The notes under the pieces: model-generated | The model's database searches: none | The model's input: only the letters and a program-made list of their open reading frames with translations | What the model was told of the DNA's origin: nothing | Shown: positions 12,919-23,165 of the stretch, one piece after another | Position numbering within the stretch: the stretch's first letter is position 1 | How the letters are laid out: the number at the start of each line of letters is the position of its first letter | NCBI GenBank assembly: GCA_034440635.1 | Contig: JAOTON010002073.1 | Coordinates: 806,001-870,000 of the forward strand | Reading direction: 5' to 3' | From: Lepas anatifera | Lineage: Eukaryota > Arthropoda > Thecostraca > Lepadidae | DNA: 64,000 nt | Program-made: the position numbers and the translations under genes

Positions 12919-13200
12919 AGGGAATGTGGCACCTTCATAATGATATTTAAACTGAGATAGCCACTTGATAGAACATGCATCATCATCATCATCATATTTG
13001 GGGTTTTGGGGAACCGACAGTCAAGGTCACCTGGCGCCCATCCTGACAGGCAACCAAATGATAAATATTTAATTTGTCTCAGAACTTTCCATTCCTGGAG
13101 AAAAAAGGAAAAAAATCACCCCATCCCGACCCCGTCCTCCTCGGAGGTGACGTCATGCTCGTCATGCTCAAGTTCCGCTGCGCATTTTGCACTGCCCTCT
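12919..13200. mobile_element. Family D MITE, internally altered or partial copy
   Basis: It starts after TTAA (12915-12918) with AGGGAATGTGGCACCTTCAT and continues with ACTGAGATAGCCA, both shared with the intact copies at 13406 and 43530. The rest diverges and includes a (CAT)n run at about 12978-12995. A TTAA preceded by GCCCTCT at 13201-13204 may be the other end, though that is weaker than the left end. Confidence 0.5.
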
Positions 13201-13405
13201 TTAAAACCTACGAGCTAAACATGGCTTTGGTACCGTCAATAACAGATGCGTATAACTTGCTTTATTGACTAGTTTGAAACGTTAAAATGTTGCAATAGAG
13301 CAAGAAATGTACAAAAATTGATAAATAACACTTTTGTGCCGATTGGTAACCTCTATTAATAGCAAACATTTCATTTGTATTCGTATTTATTTTTGACGCG
13401 ATTAA

Positions 13406-13854
13406 AGGGAATGTGGCACCTTCACAACGTGATTTTAACTGAGATAGCCAAGTTGTAAAGCAGGTCGGAAAACCCGGTACTCCATATTTCATTTGTCTTG
13501 GAACTCGATATTTCCGTAGAAAAAAGCTAAAACCTACCTGACACCAGCCCCCCTCAGCCCCCGTCGCCGGCGGCCATTGTTGTGAGCTACTGGTGTGACG
13601 ACATATGCTGACGTCACGACGAGCATCAGCCAATCGAAGCCCTTGAAGCGTTTCAAGTATGGTAGTGGTTGCCAGATCGTGACATCATCCACGGGCTGAT
13701 ATTTATTTCTTTTTCCAGCGGAGCATTTTTAAAAACCAAATATTGAGCTTATTGTACATTTTTCAGAGAAATCGTGAGTGGTTTCATTATTTTTGACTAA
13801 AAGAAAGCCTAATAACACTAAATTCCAGGATTTGACCAAGGTGCAACATTCTCT
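13406..13854. mobile_element. Family D MITE, full-length copy, TTAA target duplication
   Basis: About 449 bp, bounded by TTAA at 13402-13405 and 13855-13858. The terminal inverted repeats read AGGGAATGTGGCACCTT on the left and, as reverse complement, AGAGAATGTTGCACCTT on the right. It aligns end to end with 43530-43977, sharing ACGACATATGCTGACGTCAC, CAGCCAATCGAAGCCCTT and ATCATCCAC among others. It has no coding capacity. TTAA duplications are typical of the piggyBac superfamily, so a piggyBac-type transposase acting in trans is the likely mover (inference). Confidence 0.85.
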
Positions 13855-13858
13855 TTAA

Positions 13859-16732
13859 AACAGATTAAATCTGGCACAAGGCGTTGCCAGCTAATACGCC
13901 TGTTTGACATCACGCTAATTTTGAGAATTTTTATTACGAATAGAGAAAAGTAAAATAAACGAAATATGACCGTTTTTCAACAGAAATAAGGTTAAATCCA
14001 TTACTTTCGACGTAGATTACCCCTAAAACCACCGCGGTCTGTAATTGCACCAATATGTCACATTCCCTGCAACGGACCTTGCACTTGCACTGCTGCAGAG
14101 AACGGGAGCCGGGTGTACGACTTAATTTGATTTGAAATACTCAAGAGGGGCACAGATAAAAATACAATCCAGTCTTGTCAAGAGTGCTGTTAGTTAGGAG
14201 ATATCTACCACAGTAGATTCTTCTCTGCAACACCAAGATAGTTGTGGTGCCATGAACAGATCGTAATACATATGGATGTTTGCACGAATGGGATCGCTCA
14301 AATTATCCCAGTGCTAGCCAAGACGATGGGAATGACTATAAGCTTCAGTGACCGTTATGCCATTAGAATATCATGTAACTAGCATACATGCTTTAATAAG
14401 GCCCTTAGATAGCATCAACTAAGAGTTCGAAAAACGAGCTACTCTGCAAGTGCTAGACGCTGGCTCTAAATTGTATGTTGTAATTTTTATTAGATAACGT
14501 CGCAACCAGTCTCCCTTCCACCGCAAGAGATCACTAATTCGTATATGGGTTTGTCTGGACAATAGTGTCTCAAACTTAACCGTATGTTTCTCATTACTTC
14601 TACAAGACCTTTAGTTCACCTGCTTCTAGTGTTGGTATGCACCTGGTTTCGTAATAAATGATCATATTTTGTAAACGATATATTATTAATCAAATGAATA
14701 TGATGAACCTGAAAATTTGCCGAATTGCATATTTCCAGTCCTCACTGAGCTTTCACAGTGCCACAGACAATAATAAAACAAGCATACTGAGAGGGCCACG
14801 CCGAGGCATAAGATGCTTACATAAATAGGCGTGTGTTCACAACATACATGCTAGTTCACGATACTCCTGCATGCAATGGTCCACACCATCAGGGCCTGCT
14901 TGCAGTTAAAAGTCTGGCGAGGCGTGAGTCTAGTTAAATAGTTTCTTGATTTTGGCTATAATAATTATTCATTATTAGTCTTCATTATTCGGTTTATATA
15001 TAAGCTTAGGGCTACCTGCTACTATGTCAGGCGCCTACAGGAGCGTTGCCACAAATATCATTCCAGGTGGGTCACATTTCAAAGGGGCCTCCTATATTGA
15101 AAACACCAGCCTCTTTGGCTGCCCTAAAGCACCTTCTACCGTTTACCGCGCATCGGTTGTCAATCAGATGCCGATCGCGCACGTCAAAAGGCCTGAAATA
15201 TACGCAAAATGCGTATCAATAGCAATAAAGGTAACTTTGCCGTTTATGGGACCTCCTCGCACCACTGGCGTCGTCGGATAGGGCCTATCTAACCTGTCCA
15301 GGAACTCATTTCGCCGGCCAGGGGCCTTCACATCCCCGAGAAAGGAAGTTTCAATGTCAAAAAGGCAATCGTATGAACTTGTTGGATTATTTATAGTTCG
15401 TCTGGCTCCTGAGGCCATCAAAGGCTTTCAGAATCAAAGGAGACTTCCTGAGTCCAGCGTAGGGCCTTCCAGGATTTCAAAGAGCAAGACCCCATGCCCC
15501 CATGGCGGCCACGCGCCTTGGTGCCTATCACCAAACGTCTGATGAACCAGGTTCAGGGGCTGTAGCAGTGAGTGGAACTGAAGGCCAAATGGAGGGGCCA
15601 CTGGACAGGGAGTGCCATCTACCACGTGTTTTCAACACGATCAGACAAATATATACCGTTGGGTTTTGTTTCTAAAATCATAATTCACCGAATTATTACG
15701 ATTATATCATGAAGATGCCCTAGACAAAATGTTACGTTTTGGCCTGGGACAATGTCTTCTTAGCATGATCATTCAATCGTATGCGATTATTGCTCGAATT
15801 CGGTACATACGTGTTACCTGGATCGTTCGATAATAATCCAGTGGTGATGGCGGAGAGGGGGGAGTTCAGGCGCACACAATCGAAATAGTACAAACTAAGA
15901 AACATACAGACAAACAACCCAGTTCCACTTCTGAACCATCACCTTTGTGGACGATGTGGTCGAAAAGGGAATCAAGCAAATATGGTCTTGAAAGCCAACT
16001 CTTCTGACAACCATTTCTTTTGAGCCATGTCCGTATTCTGGTAACTTATCACCGCCCGGGTTATTTCCGCACCCACGACCGATTGGAGGTGGGCGTGGAG
16101 GTCATTTTTTACTCTCTCATCTCCAGAACCAAAGTTAATACGGATAAAATAGGAATGATGCTGATGCCGTCCTTCTTTCTTCCACGCCTGAACCAAGTTC
16201 AAACCATATCTGTTGAGCTTTGAAGCCACAAGGAGTCAGAGTGTGTTACAGTTAGGCCGGTTTAGGAAATGCCTTATAACTAGGTCTCACATAGACCTCG
16301 AGCAAAGTCAAGGGCACCAATGAGGTTTTCACAATCAATGGAGTCAAATGTGTGGCATCACCTTGTTGGTTCATAGGATGACCTTAGCCTCAGAGAAGTG
16401 CTAAATAAGTATTTTAAATTTAATGTTGCAAATAGTTCGAATTCATAAATCACGCCTGTCACTTTGAAATCAAGCCAATGAAGTGAAGAGTTTTCTTCAC
16501 TTTGTAAAAAGCTCCTGTCGGAGTGCTTTCGGCTTATCCTGCAAACTTTCGTCACCAAAAATCCTTGTAGAAATGGTAAAAAAGAGGGTGACGTAAAACA
16601 TTTGAATTCTAAACGTACAAATTCTACGGTTTTCAAACAACGCTATTGGTTTGTAGAACAGGCAAGCCATTTTAAAGACAATTAATGGAGAAGACGCCTT
16701 GTGCAGCATCGAGATAGAATGTAACGGAAAGG
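13859..16732. other. Unannotated intergenic DNA
   Basis: No recognisable repeat, RNA or protein. Overlapping frames of 60-112 codons occur on both strands around 15.0-15.6 kb and 16.0-16.8 kb, and none has a domain I recognise. Confidence 0.5.
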
Positions 16733-16736
16733 ATAA

Positions 16737-17863
16737 CCTTGCCCCGGTGGCGGTACGAGCCACCTTCGCCCTGGTGGGGGCTAAAGACCCCCACGATCTC
16801 AAAACTAAGAGAGCTAGAAAAGCGCAAAACGGCAATCGAAGCTCTTAGAAAATGATATCGAAAATACTTCGGTCATTTTTCTGTCAGGTCAATATCAAGG
16901 TCACCAGAGGTCAAATAGGTCAAAATCGCTAATATGAGGTGTACTAAGAAAACCTCCTATATCTCGAAACTATGATAGCTAGAAACATTTTTCTAACATC
17001 ATTCGAAGCTCTTGAGATGCGCTTTCATTACGTGGCATTCTTTTCGTGTGGTCAAGCCAAGGGGCTACAGGTCACTAATATTGGGCATATTCTTGGGAAT
17101 GTCCATAGCCACCCATGCATAAGGGCGTTTACTTTTCGCTAATAGCTTTAAACCAAACAAGATACAGCCATAGTTTATGCACCATTGCAATCCTCTCGTC
17201 AATACAAATCGAATGATATATGATATTGTATGCCAGGTCAATTTAAGAATTTGACCTGACCCAGGTCAACGGTCTGACCTAACTTGACCTGGTATAGTCA
17301 TGATGTATATCATTTGACTTCCAGTGACTATACAAACACTTTGGTGACAAAATAAAAGCTCTATCTTAGTTTATTCAAAATTTATAGATAAAACACCAAA
17401 AATGCTTATTTGACCTAAGGTGACCTTTTAAGGTCACAAGTCAAAATTTTGTATCAGCTTCGAAATGGGCTAAGAGCAAGTCGCAACCGATGTTTAAGTT
17501 GATTCCATCCATACTTACTGAGAAAGCTCATTTCGTGATTTTCCCATGCATTGTCAATGGGAGGTCATGCTCTGCACATGACCTTAGGTCACCAATATCA
17601 AAATCCCGAACAAATGTTGTAGTCCTGGTGGGCCCAAGATGTGGTATGAGTTTCAACTTGATCGATTAACCCTTCTTTTAGTTATGCCATCCTAAGTATT
17701 TTTAGTGGGTCACTTCACCTGGCTGGTACCTGACCTGATATGACCTTGAGCCAAATTTTCAGAAAGATGTAAAATAATGAAGGAACAGCTAAACATTTGC
17801 GCTGCGCGCCGTCGTTTTTGGTCACTTCAAACCCGAGGGGGGTCTAAGCCCCCCCGGCGAAGG
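16737..17863 (+). mobile_element. Family B transposon, full-length copy (1127 bp)
   Basis: Bounded by ATAA at 16733-16736 and 17864-17867, probably a TTAA-class target. The ends are CCTTGCCCCGGTGG on the left and, as reverse complement, CCTTCGCCGGGGGG on the right. Just inside the left end a second hairpin-like motif, GGGGGCTAAAGACCCCC, follows GAGCCACCTTCGCC, giving a doubled terminus. The interior has no long frame but many AGGTCA/TGACCT half-sites and repeated phrases such as TTTCCCCATGCATT-type blocks shared with copies near 38.6, 43.1 and 20.8 kb. It is a non-autonomous DNA transposon. Confidence 0.8.
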
Positions 17864-17870
17864 ATAATAA

Positions 17871-18277
17871 AGAGTGATATTTGGTAGAGGCATCATATGA
17901 TTATACAATGCAAATACTGATAAAAAGGCAGCGGAAATAGTATAAGGGGTTAAAAGGAAGAACAATACAAATCAAATAAAATATACGTACACACATGCAC
18001 GCAAACAAACAAAAGGACAAACGCACACACAGTCATGATAACGACTGGGCTTGGCGGTTGGAAGAGACATGGCATGACCGGATGGCACTATCCCTATAAT
18101 GAAGATGAGGCAGATACTGAAAGTGCGGATATACAATATACAGTGTAGAGTAAAAAGGAAGGGGTGAAGGTTCGGAAAAGGTAAAACATAAGGATAAGAA
18201 AAAGGGAACTTCAGGTGGTGCTGGATGAGCAAATGAGATGAAGTCATCAGTCGGAGAGTCGGCTACTGGAGTTCCGG
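17871..18277 (-). other. Flank downstream of the Penelope-like fragment
   Basis: Read on the minus strand this lies 3' of the GIY-YIG fragment. A purine-rich stretch at about 18148-18210 (plus strand, GGAAGGGGTGAAGG and GGATAAGAAAAAGGG) resembles the dispersed repeats at 32386-32518 and 52478-52616. Those could therefore be tails of the same retroelement family. This is tentative. Confidence 0.3.
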
Positions 18278-18641
18278 TTAATCTGGGCGTCGTTGATGGA
18301 TGCTGTAGCCGCATTTGGGCTGCCTAAGGATTGTATGATCGCTGACTCCAGTTGCAGACGATGCATCCGGCGGGTTTTTTTTGGGCCAGTATCCTGGTGC
18401 TATCAAATTCTGACAGGCAGTCGCGATATTGGGTGAGAGCAGAGCACTCTTCTGTGGATCTGCGCTTGCCGCTCCAGGCGTCTCTGTGCTCCTCAACCCG
18501 TGCTCTGAGCTCACGGTCCGTCTCACCAATGTAGAAACGCCGCCCATTGCCTGCTGAGCTGGAGCACTTGATAAGAGGACTTCTTGGCTCTGCTGATCGT
18601 ATGGTAGTCACTGTTTGATTTTGTTGCAAAGCAGGGTTCAA
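18278..18641 (-). pseudogene. Penelope-like retroelement GIY-YIG endonuclease fragment
   Basis: The minus-strand frame from 18641 to 18324 contains FYIGETDRELRARVEEHRD at residues 36-54. This is the YIG half of a GIY-YIG nuclease in the form typical of Penelope-like elements, YIGET-R-L--R--EHR, and it is followed by SALTQY and DSTRILA, which fit the next conserved blocks of that domain. In these elements the nuclease follows the reverse transcriptase and nicks the target DNA. Here there is no reverse transcriptase upstream, the zinc-binding cysteines are incomplete, and the frame stops early. The reading continues in other phases to about 18278. It is a dead 3' fragment. Assignment to GIY-YIG is fairly good; assignment to Penelope-like elements rests on motif spacing. 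Confidence 0.6.
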
Positions 18642-18876
18642 ACTGTAGAGATTGGTTTGGAGGCCAGTTCGATGCCAGTTTTGGAAGCTGCTCGCTTGAG
18701 CTGGCAGGAGGAGCCGATGCAGGGAATATATATATGGATGGGTTAGGGGGCCAGGACTTCCGGAGGTACTGTCGACGACGTCTCATGCGTCCCCAGTGGC
18801 ACCTGCTTCGGGATATGGGTTTGTGCTGCAAGGCTTTCGCAACGTCTTCTTCTTAGACTGTGTCCGCTACCTTTTA

Positions 18877-19206
18877 ATTATTGTTGATGAATTTTGTCCA
18901 AGTTGTTGAAAGCCCGATTTTTGGAGTCATAGCCTCACTATAATCATCAAGGGGCTTGGCACGGAGACCCCTTCCGCCATCATCCCCACCACCATTTATC
19001 AGTATTTGTATTGTTGATTTATATGATGTGTCTGCCAAATGCCACTCTTTCTTCACCTTTCCGTACCATTCTATTTCGATATCATCTGAAGTGTCTTCTC
19101 CATTGTCTTCATTTAATATCTTGCCTGTTCTACAAATCAAAGCATTGTTTGAAAACCTCGTAATTTGTATTTTTATGTTTAAATTTTGATGTTTTACGTC
19201 CTCATC
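18877..19206 (-). CDS. Coding-like frame or exon of unknown function
   Basis: A continuous minus-strand frame of about 110 codons runs from just after a stop near 19207 to the stop at 18874-18876. It has no convincing ATG. Its composition is protein-like: acidic NEDNGEDTSDDIEIEWYGKV, then KKEWHLADTSYKSTIQILIN, a glycine run, and GRGLRAKPLDDYSEA with TTWTKF near the end. A splice-acceptor-like TTGATTTGTAG lies near 19130, so it could be an exon. The C-terminal part recurs as a decayed copy at 21445-21545 (GRGLRDKSLDDFSG, with a TGG-to-TGA change), which suggests a transposon-derived protein rather than a host gene. It lies upstream of the Penelope-like fragment on the same strand, but I cannot show they belong together. 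Confidence 0.3.
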
Positions 19207-19209
19207 TCT

Positions 19210-19985
19210 TTACCATTGCTTCAACGTTTCTAGCTGTCGAAGCATTACAGAATAAACCGAAAGCACTGCGACAAGAACCTTTTACCGTGTAGAGAAAGTC
19301 CTTAATTTGCATTGAATTCATATTCCACTGATCATATCATTCCGATTATGTGATTAAAAGTTTATTGCGGTATTTTGGTTTGCTCAAACGTTACAGACAC
19401 AAACGCATGAAAAAACCGTGACATTGGGTGACCGCTGTTGAGCTTATTATGAAATTAACTTTAAAATGGTTGACTGTGACCTGATTTTTCTTTTCAATGT
19501 CTATTAAAGGGTGCTAAGAAACTCTTCTAGGAGCCGAGTAATACCCTGACTGGGTCTGCTCATTTGAGTAAGCTGCCTTACTTTGAAATATAAATGATGT
19601 CATTATTCGTTAAACTGACCTGGCCTGAAATGTATTTTTCGATAACGATTCGCAAATCGATTATCTTATGCACGCAAAGAAATCGGCTCGGAGTTATTCC
19701 CGAAAAATTGAGAGGGTCCGAAATTACCCCGCACTCAGCAATGGCTTAAAAATTATAAAAGAACACATTAAAACCACATTAATATGAGCGATTGAGCGAT
19801 ATTTCGTTTTTTGAATCACGGCTTCTTCAACATCCACCAAGAAGTGCCCTACTAGCTCAAAATATTTGCAGTGGAAGAATATGAGAGAAGGTTTGGTGTT
19901 CGTTCCCAAGAGACACTTTGGCACGCAATAATAACTCGTCAAACGTCGATTGGTTACATATCTGAAAGGACTGCCTGGCAGGGGG
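19210..19985. other. Unannotated intergenic DNA
   Basis: AT-rich, with no recognised repeat or gene. Confidence 0.5.
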
Positions 19986-20480
19986 TAACTAGGTACTGTA
20001 CCAGTGCTTTTCGTTACATTCTGGCAGGGGGTAGGTACTGTACCAGTGCTTTTCGTTACATTCTGGCAGGGGGTAGGTACTGTATCAGTGCTTTTCGTTG
20101 CATTCAGGCACGGGGTAGGTGCTTTACCAGTGCTTTTCGTTACATTCTGGCAGGAGGTAGGTACTGTACCAGTGTTTTTCGTTACATTCTGGCAGGGGGT
20201 AGGTGCTGTACGAGTGCTTTTCGTTACATTCTGGCAGGGGGTAGGTGCTTTACCAGTGCTTTTCGTTACATTCTGGCAGGGGGTAGGTACTGTACCAGTG
20301 TTTTTCGTTACATTCTGGCGGGGGTAGGTGCTTACGAGTGATTTTGTTCATTGCAGGGGGTAGGTACTGTACCAGTGCTTCTCGTTACATTCTGGCAGGA
20401 GGTAGGTACTGTACCAGTGTTTTTCGTTACATTCTGGCTGGGGTTAGGTACTGTACCAGTGCTTTTCGTTACATTCAACG
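19986..20480. repeat. 42-bp minisatellite, about 11-12 units
   Basis: The unit reads GTAGGTACTGTACCAGTGCT followed by TTTCGTTACATTCTGGCAGG and two G. Unit starts fall at 20031, 20073, 20115, 20157, 20199, 20241 and 20283, exactly 42 bp apart. An irregular shortened unit follows near 20324, then units at 20359, 20401 and 20443. Because 42 is divisible by three, frames stay open across the array and give a 14-residue peptide repeat. This is best read as a satellite side-effect. Confidence 0.95.
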
Positions 20481-20633
20481 TTCAATTCTAATTTTACCCG
20501 TCATTGTGGGTGTTGCTGGTTCTAACGGAGGCCTCGGGGTCTCGCGAGACATGCCCCTCGATAACTGTACGAAAACCTTGATCCCAACGTTGGGTGGTGT
20601 GTATGCCTCAAGACTATCTTCAATTGATTTTAA

Positions 20634-21303
20634 ATGGACAGTCAAGTGACCTGACCTCAAAAAAGTTTAAGATAGCATAATTCGGAACAGGGTGAACATA
20701 TCCGATTGAAACTTATATCACATAATGGGCCCACCGAGTTCTCTAAAATATGTTCTAGTATTTTTTATATCGATGACCTAAGGTCAGGTACGAGCCATGA
20801 CCTCTTCATTGGAAATACATGGGAAAATGGTTTTGACTGAAAACTCAGTAACGGATGGTGATAAAGCGCTTATTTTAGATGCATTAGATTTGCCTTGTCT
20901 TTGCAGTCCTAATGAAATGCATTTTATATAATTTGACCTTGACATGATCTCAGGTCAGGTAAAATCCTTAATTTGACCTAGCAAGGTCAAATTATACATA
21001 ATTCGATTCGGCTTGCTGCGCGGATTCATATACTTTAAGTGGTTCTATCTTTACTTGTTCAGATGTAATGGCCGAAAACCTTCATTTACATGTTATCCCT
21101 ATGACAGCATGTTTTAACCTCTCGTGACATTAAATGTGACCTGACAAAAAATGGCTCGAATATTTTCGATGGAGAAGTGGATGGGCTACCCAACGACGTT
21201 TGCCGTTTTTCGTTACCTACCGTGGTTCTCGAGATCTTAGGGAGGGGCGGGTACCCGCCCCCCGTCAAAGCGAAGGTGGCTCAGACCCCCGTCAATGCGC
21301 GTG
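20634..21303 (-). mobile_element. Family B-type transposon, reverse orientation
   Basis: It ends at TTAA (21304-21307) with the terminus CCCGTCAATGCGCGTG, preceded by the inner motif CGGGTACCCGCCCCCCG and GCGAAGGTGGCTCAGACCCCC. On the reverse strand that gives GAGCCACCTTCGC, as in the intact copy at 16737. The body is rich in TGACCT/AGGTCA and aligns with 56460-57111 (AAGTTTAAGATAGCATA versus AAGTATAAGACAGCATA; CATAATGGGCCCACC versus CATAATGGACCCCCC). The 20634 end is uncertain and may be truncated. There is no coding capacity. Confidence 0.7.
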
Positions 21304-21444
21304 TTAAATTTTCCATGGTTTGCGAAGTTCCAACGGGTTGTCCTTGCTGCCGTCTGCTACGCAAGTCCAACCTGTACCAACCATTGATATCTACTATAAT
21401 CTCTATGGTTTCAACACATCAGTTTGGTTCTGTGTTTTTTTTAA

Positions 21445-21545
21445 TTTTTATATAAATTTTGTTCAAGTTGTTCCTGGTAAGGCTGCTGGAGTCGGAGTCC
21501 CACTAAAGTCATCAAGGGACTTGTCACGGAGACCCCGACCCCACC
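21445..21545 (-). pseudogene. Decayed second copy of the 18.9 kb coding-like sequence
   Basis: This aligns on DNA with 18880-18990, with shared blocks CAAGTTGTT, ATCATCAAGG or GTCATCAAGG, CTTGNCACGGAGACCCC. Read on the minus strand it gives GRGLRDKSLDDFSGTPTP, then LPGTT, then a stop where the other copy has tryptophan. It ends next to a SINE at 21591. It is likely a transposon fragment. Confidence 0.45.
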
Positions 21546-21590
21546 ACCCGAACGAGCAACTCCCTCAATGGAGGGTTAATTTAGAAGCCA

Positions 21591-21801
21591 AAGTTTAACG
21601 TCCCACAAAGCACAGGGACGGCCGCCCCGCTCAGGTCACCCTCTCACCAGTCAGTTGCCAGCTGACCTGTACGTCGGGTAAACTATTGAGCGCCGGAACG
21701 TCTCAGGGGAACCGATCCCAAGCCTGGACATGCACTGCCACCGCATGCTTCTGAGCAGCGGGCCGGAGGCCAACGCTCTACCAACTGAGCTACCGGGGCG
21801 G
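21591..21801 (-). mobile_element. tRNA-derived SINE, type 3
   Basis: On the minus strand it begins CCGCCCCGGTAGCTCAG. The RNA polymerase III A box TAGCTCAGTTGGTAGAGC is at 21792-21775, and a B box (GGGATCGGTTCCCC) lies near 21719-21706. The body then ends in GGGACGTTAAACTT at 21591, a common SINE tail. The head is clearly tRNA-like, but the A-B spacing and unpaired middle mean it is not a functional tRNA. Confidence 0.8.
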
Positions 21802-22474
21802 CAAACCATGGACCATGGATTCGGGGAATTGGCTTATTTTTACTGTTTGCCACGAGTGTTGACATTGATAACTCTGACGAGTTTCAAACAGAGCGGTGGA
21901 GAAAATTTCCGCAAACCGCGAGAGAAAAATCCTGCACATCTGCCGTGTAGGATAATACCTATGTTTGGTAATAGTTGGGTGGTGATAGCAGTTCCCGTCT
22001 ATTGTTTTTATTTTTGATGGATTTAGAGACGACACGCTTCTTTCAAATACACAATTCAAAGATGAGTGCATGACTTCTTGGACCAGACAAACGATAGTAA
22101 ACAAATCAAATGACACATTTCCTATTCAGATGAAGAAAACAGTCAAGCTGCTAAAGCCAAAATAACCGCATATCAGTTTTCACGACAGAAACTGTTGAAA
22201 ACTTGAAAAAGTCCGCCGCAATCTGGAATCAGAAGACGACCCTTCACTGACAGCGATGGCGTGTTCCCAACCGCAATGCGGCTTTCTGAGGCTGCATTGC
22301 ACAGAACATCGCCTAAATCTATCGTAAAAACGACGTATTAGCAATATTCCGCTTACAAAACCGATAATGTGAGCACAATTGAATACATGCCTGGTTCTAC
22401 ACAAACAAAAATCGCAGCTCCTGCTCCAACCTTTAGTGTTATTTGTCGTCTTCAGTATCTCAGGGCCGGCATAT
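21802..22474. other. Unannotated intergenic DNA
   Basis: I see no repeat or gene. Confidence 0.5.
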
Positions 22475-22685
22475 CAGGGGCCGAGTGGCCTCATGGCTTC
22501 ATTATCTGCAACCAGACTAGGACGACATGGATCAGTGTGGGTTCAATCCCCACGGCGGGAAAATGCATTCCGTGTCCTGCCTGGCCCGGTGGAAGGTTTC
22601 CTTAAACACCTGCGCCAATTATCCCTGTAATTGGGCGATGCCAGCCCGTTGGGAGTGGCCCTAATGAAGTAAAAATGAAAAATTA
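22475..22685 (+). mobile_element. tRNA-derived SINE, type 2
   Basis: An A-box-like GGGGCCGAGTGGCC near 22478 and a B box GTGGGTTCAATCCCCAC near 22537-22553 form a tRNA-like head. A body follows with GGGCGATGCCAGCCCG and an A-rich end, AATGAAGTAAAAATGAAAA. Head and tail both differ from the SINEs at 21.6 kb and 47-51 kb, so it is a separate family. Confidence 0.7.
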
Positions 22686-23125
22686 GATGGCACCCTCAGT
22701 AGTCGGCTGCCGGACGAGCCACATCCGACTTCCGAGCGTTTCAGAGGACAGAATCCCCAGCATGTCCTGCCATGCAGTCCAAACGGGATTTAAGCCAGCT
22801 GCATCCCAATTGTCTCACACAAAACATCATATTTCTAATGGTAACGCTTAATGTGGACAATCATTTATGTCGTAATGGGAAATGTTCATTCCAGAAATCT
22901 GGTCTTGTGTTCCTCTCCTAAAACATGCCGCCAACGTGCTGGTAGGCAGTGTTTCCCCAATCTTATTCCAGGAGAGGTTGCAGGGTCTTGTACCGCGGCG
23001 GCGTAAATTACAAATGTGGCGTCTGTGCAGAAAAAAATTAGATCGTTGAGGAAACACGAACAATACACAATTCATGGTTCAATATAAACTCTTACGGAAG
23101 CCAAGCGTTCTGGAAAAAGGAGGAA

Positions 23126-23165
<40 letters not shown>

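Noticed and set aside
19871..20341. 156-codon plus-strand frame with a 14-residue repeat
   Set aside because: It is produced by the 42-bp minisatellite. The frame stays open because 42 is a multiple of three, and there is no protein-like sequence outside the array.
20000..20480. CRISPR array
   Set aside because: The units are contiguous copies with no unique spacers, and the genome is eukaryotic.
21591..21801. A functional tRNA gene on the minus strand
   Set aside because: The A and B boxes are good, but the acceptor and anticodon arms cannot be paired convincingly and the sequence continues into a SINE body.
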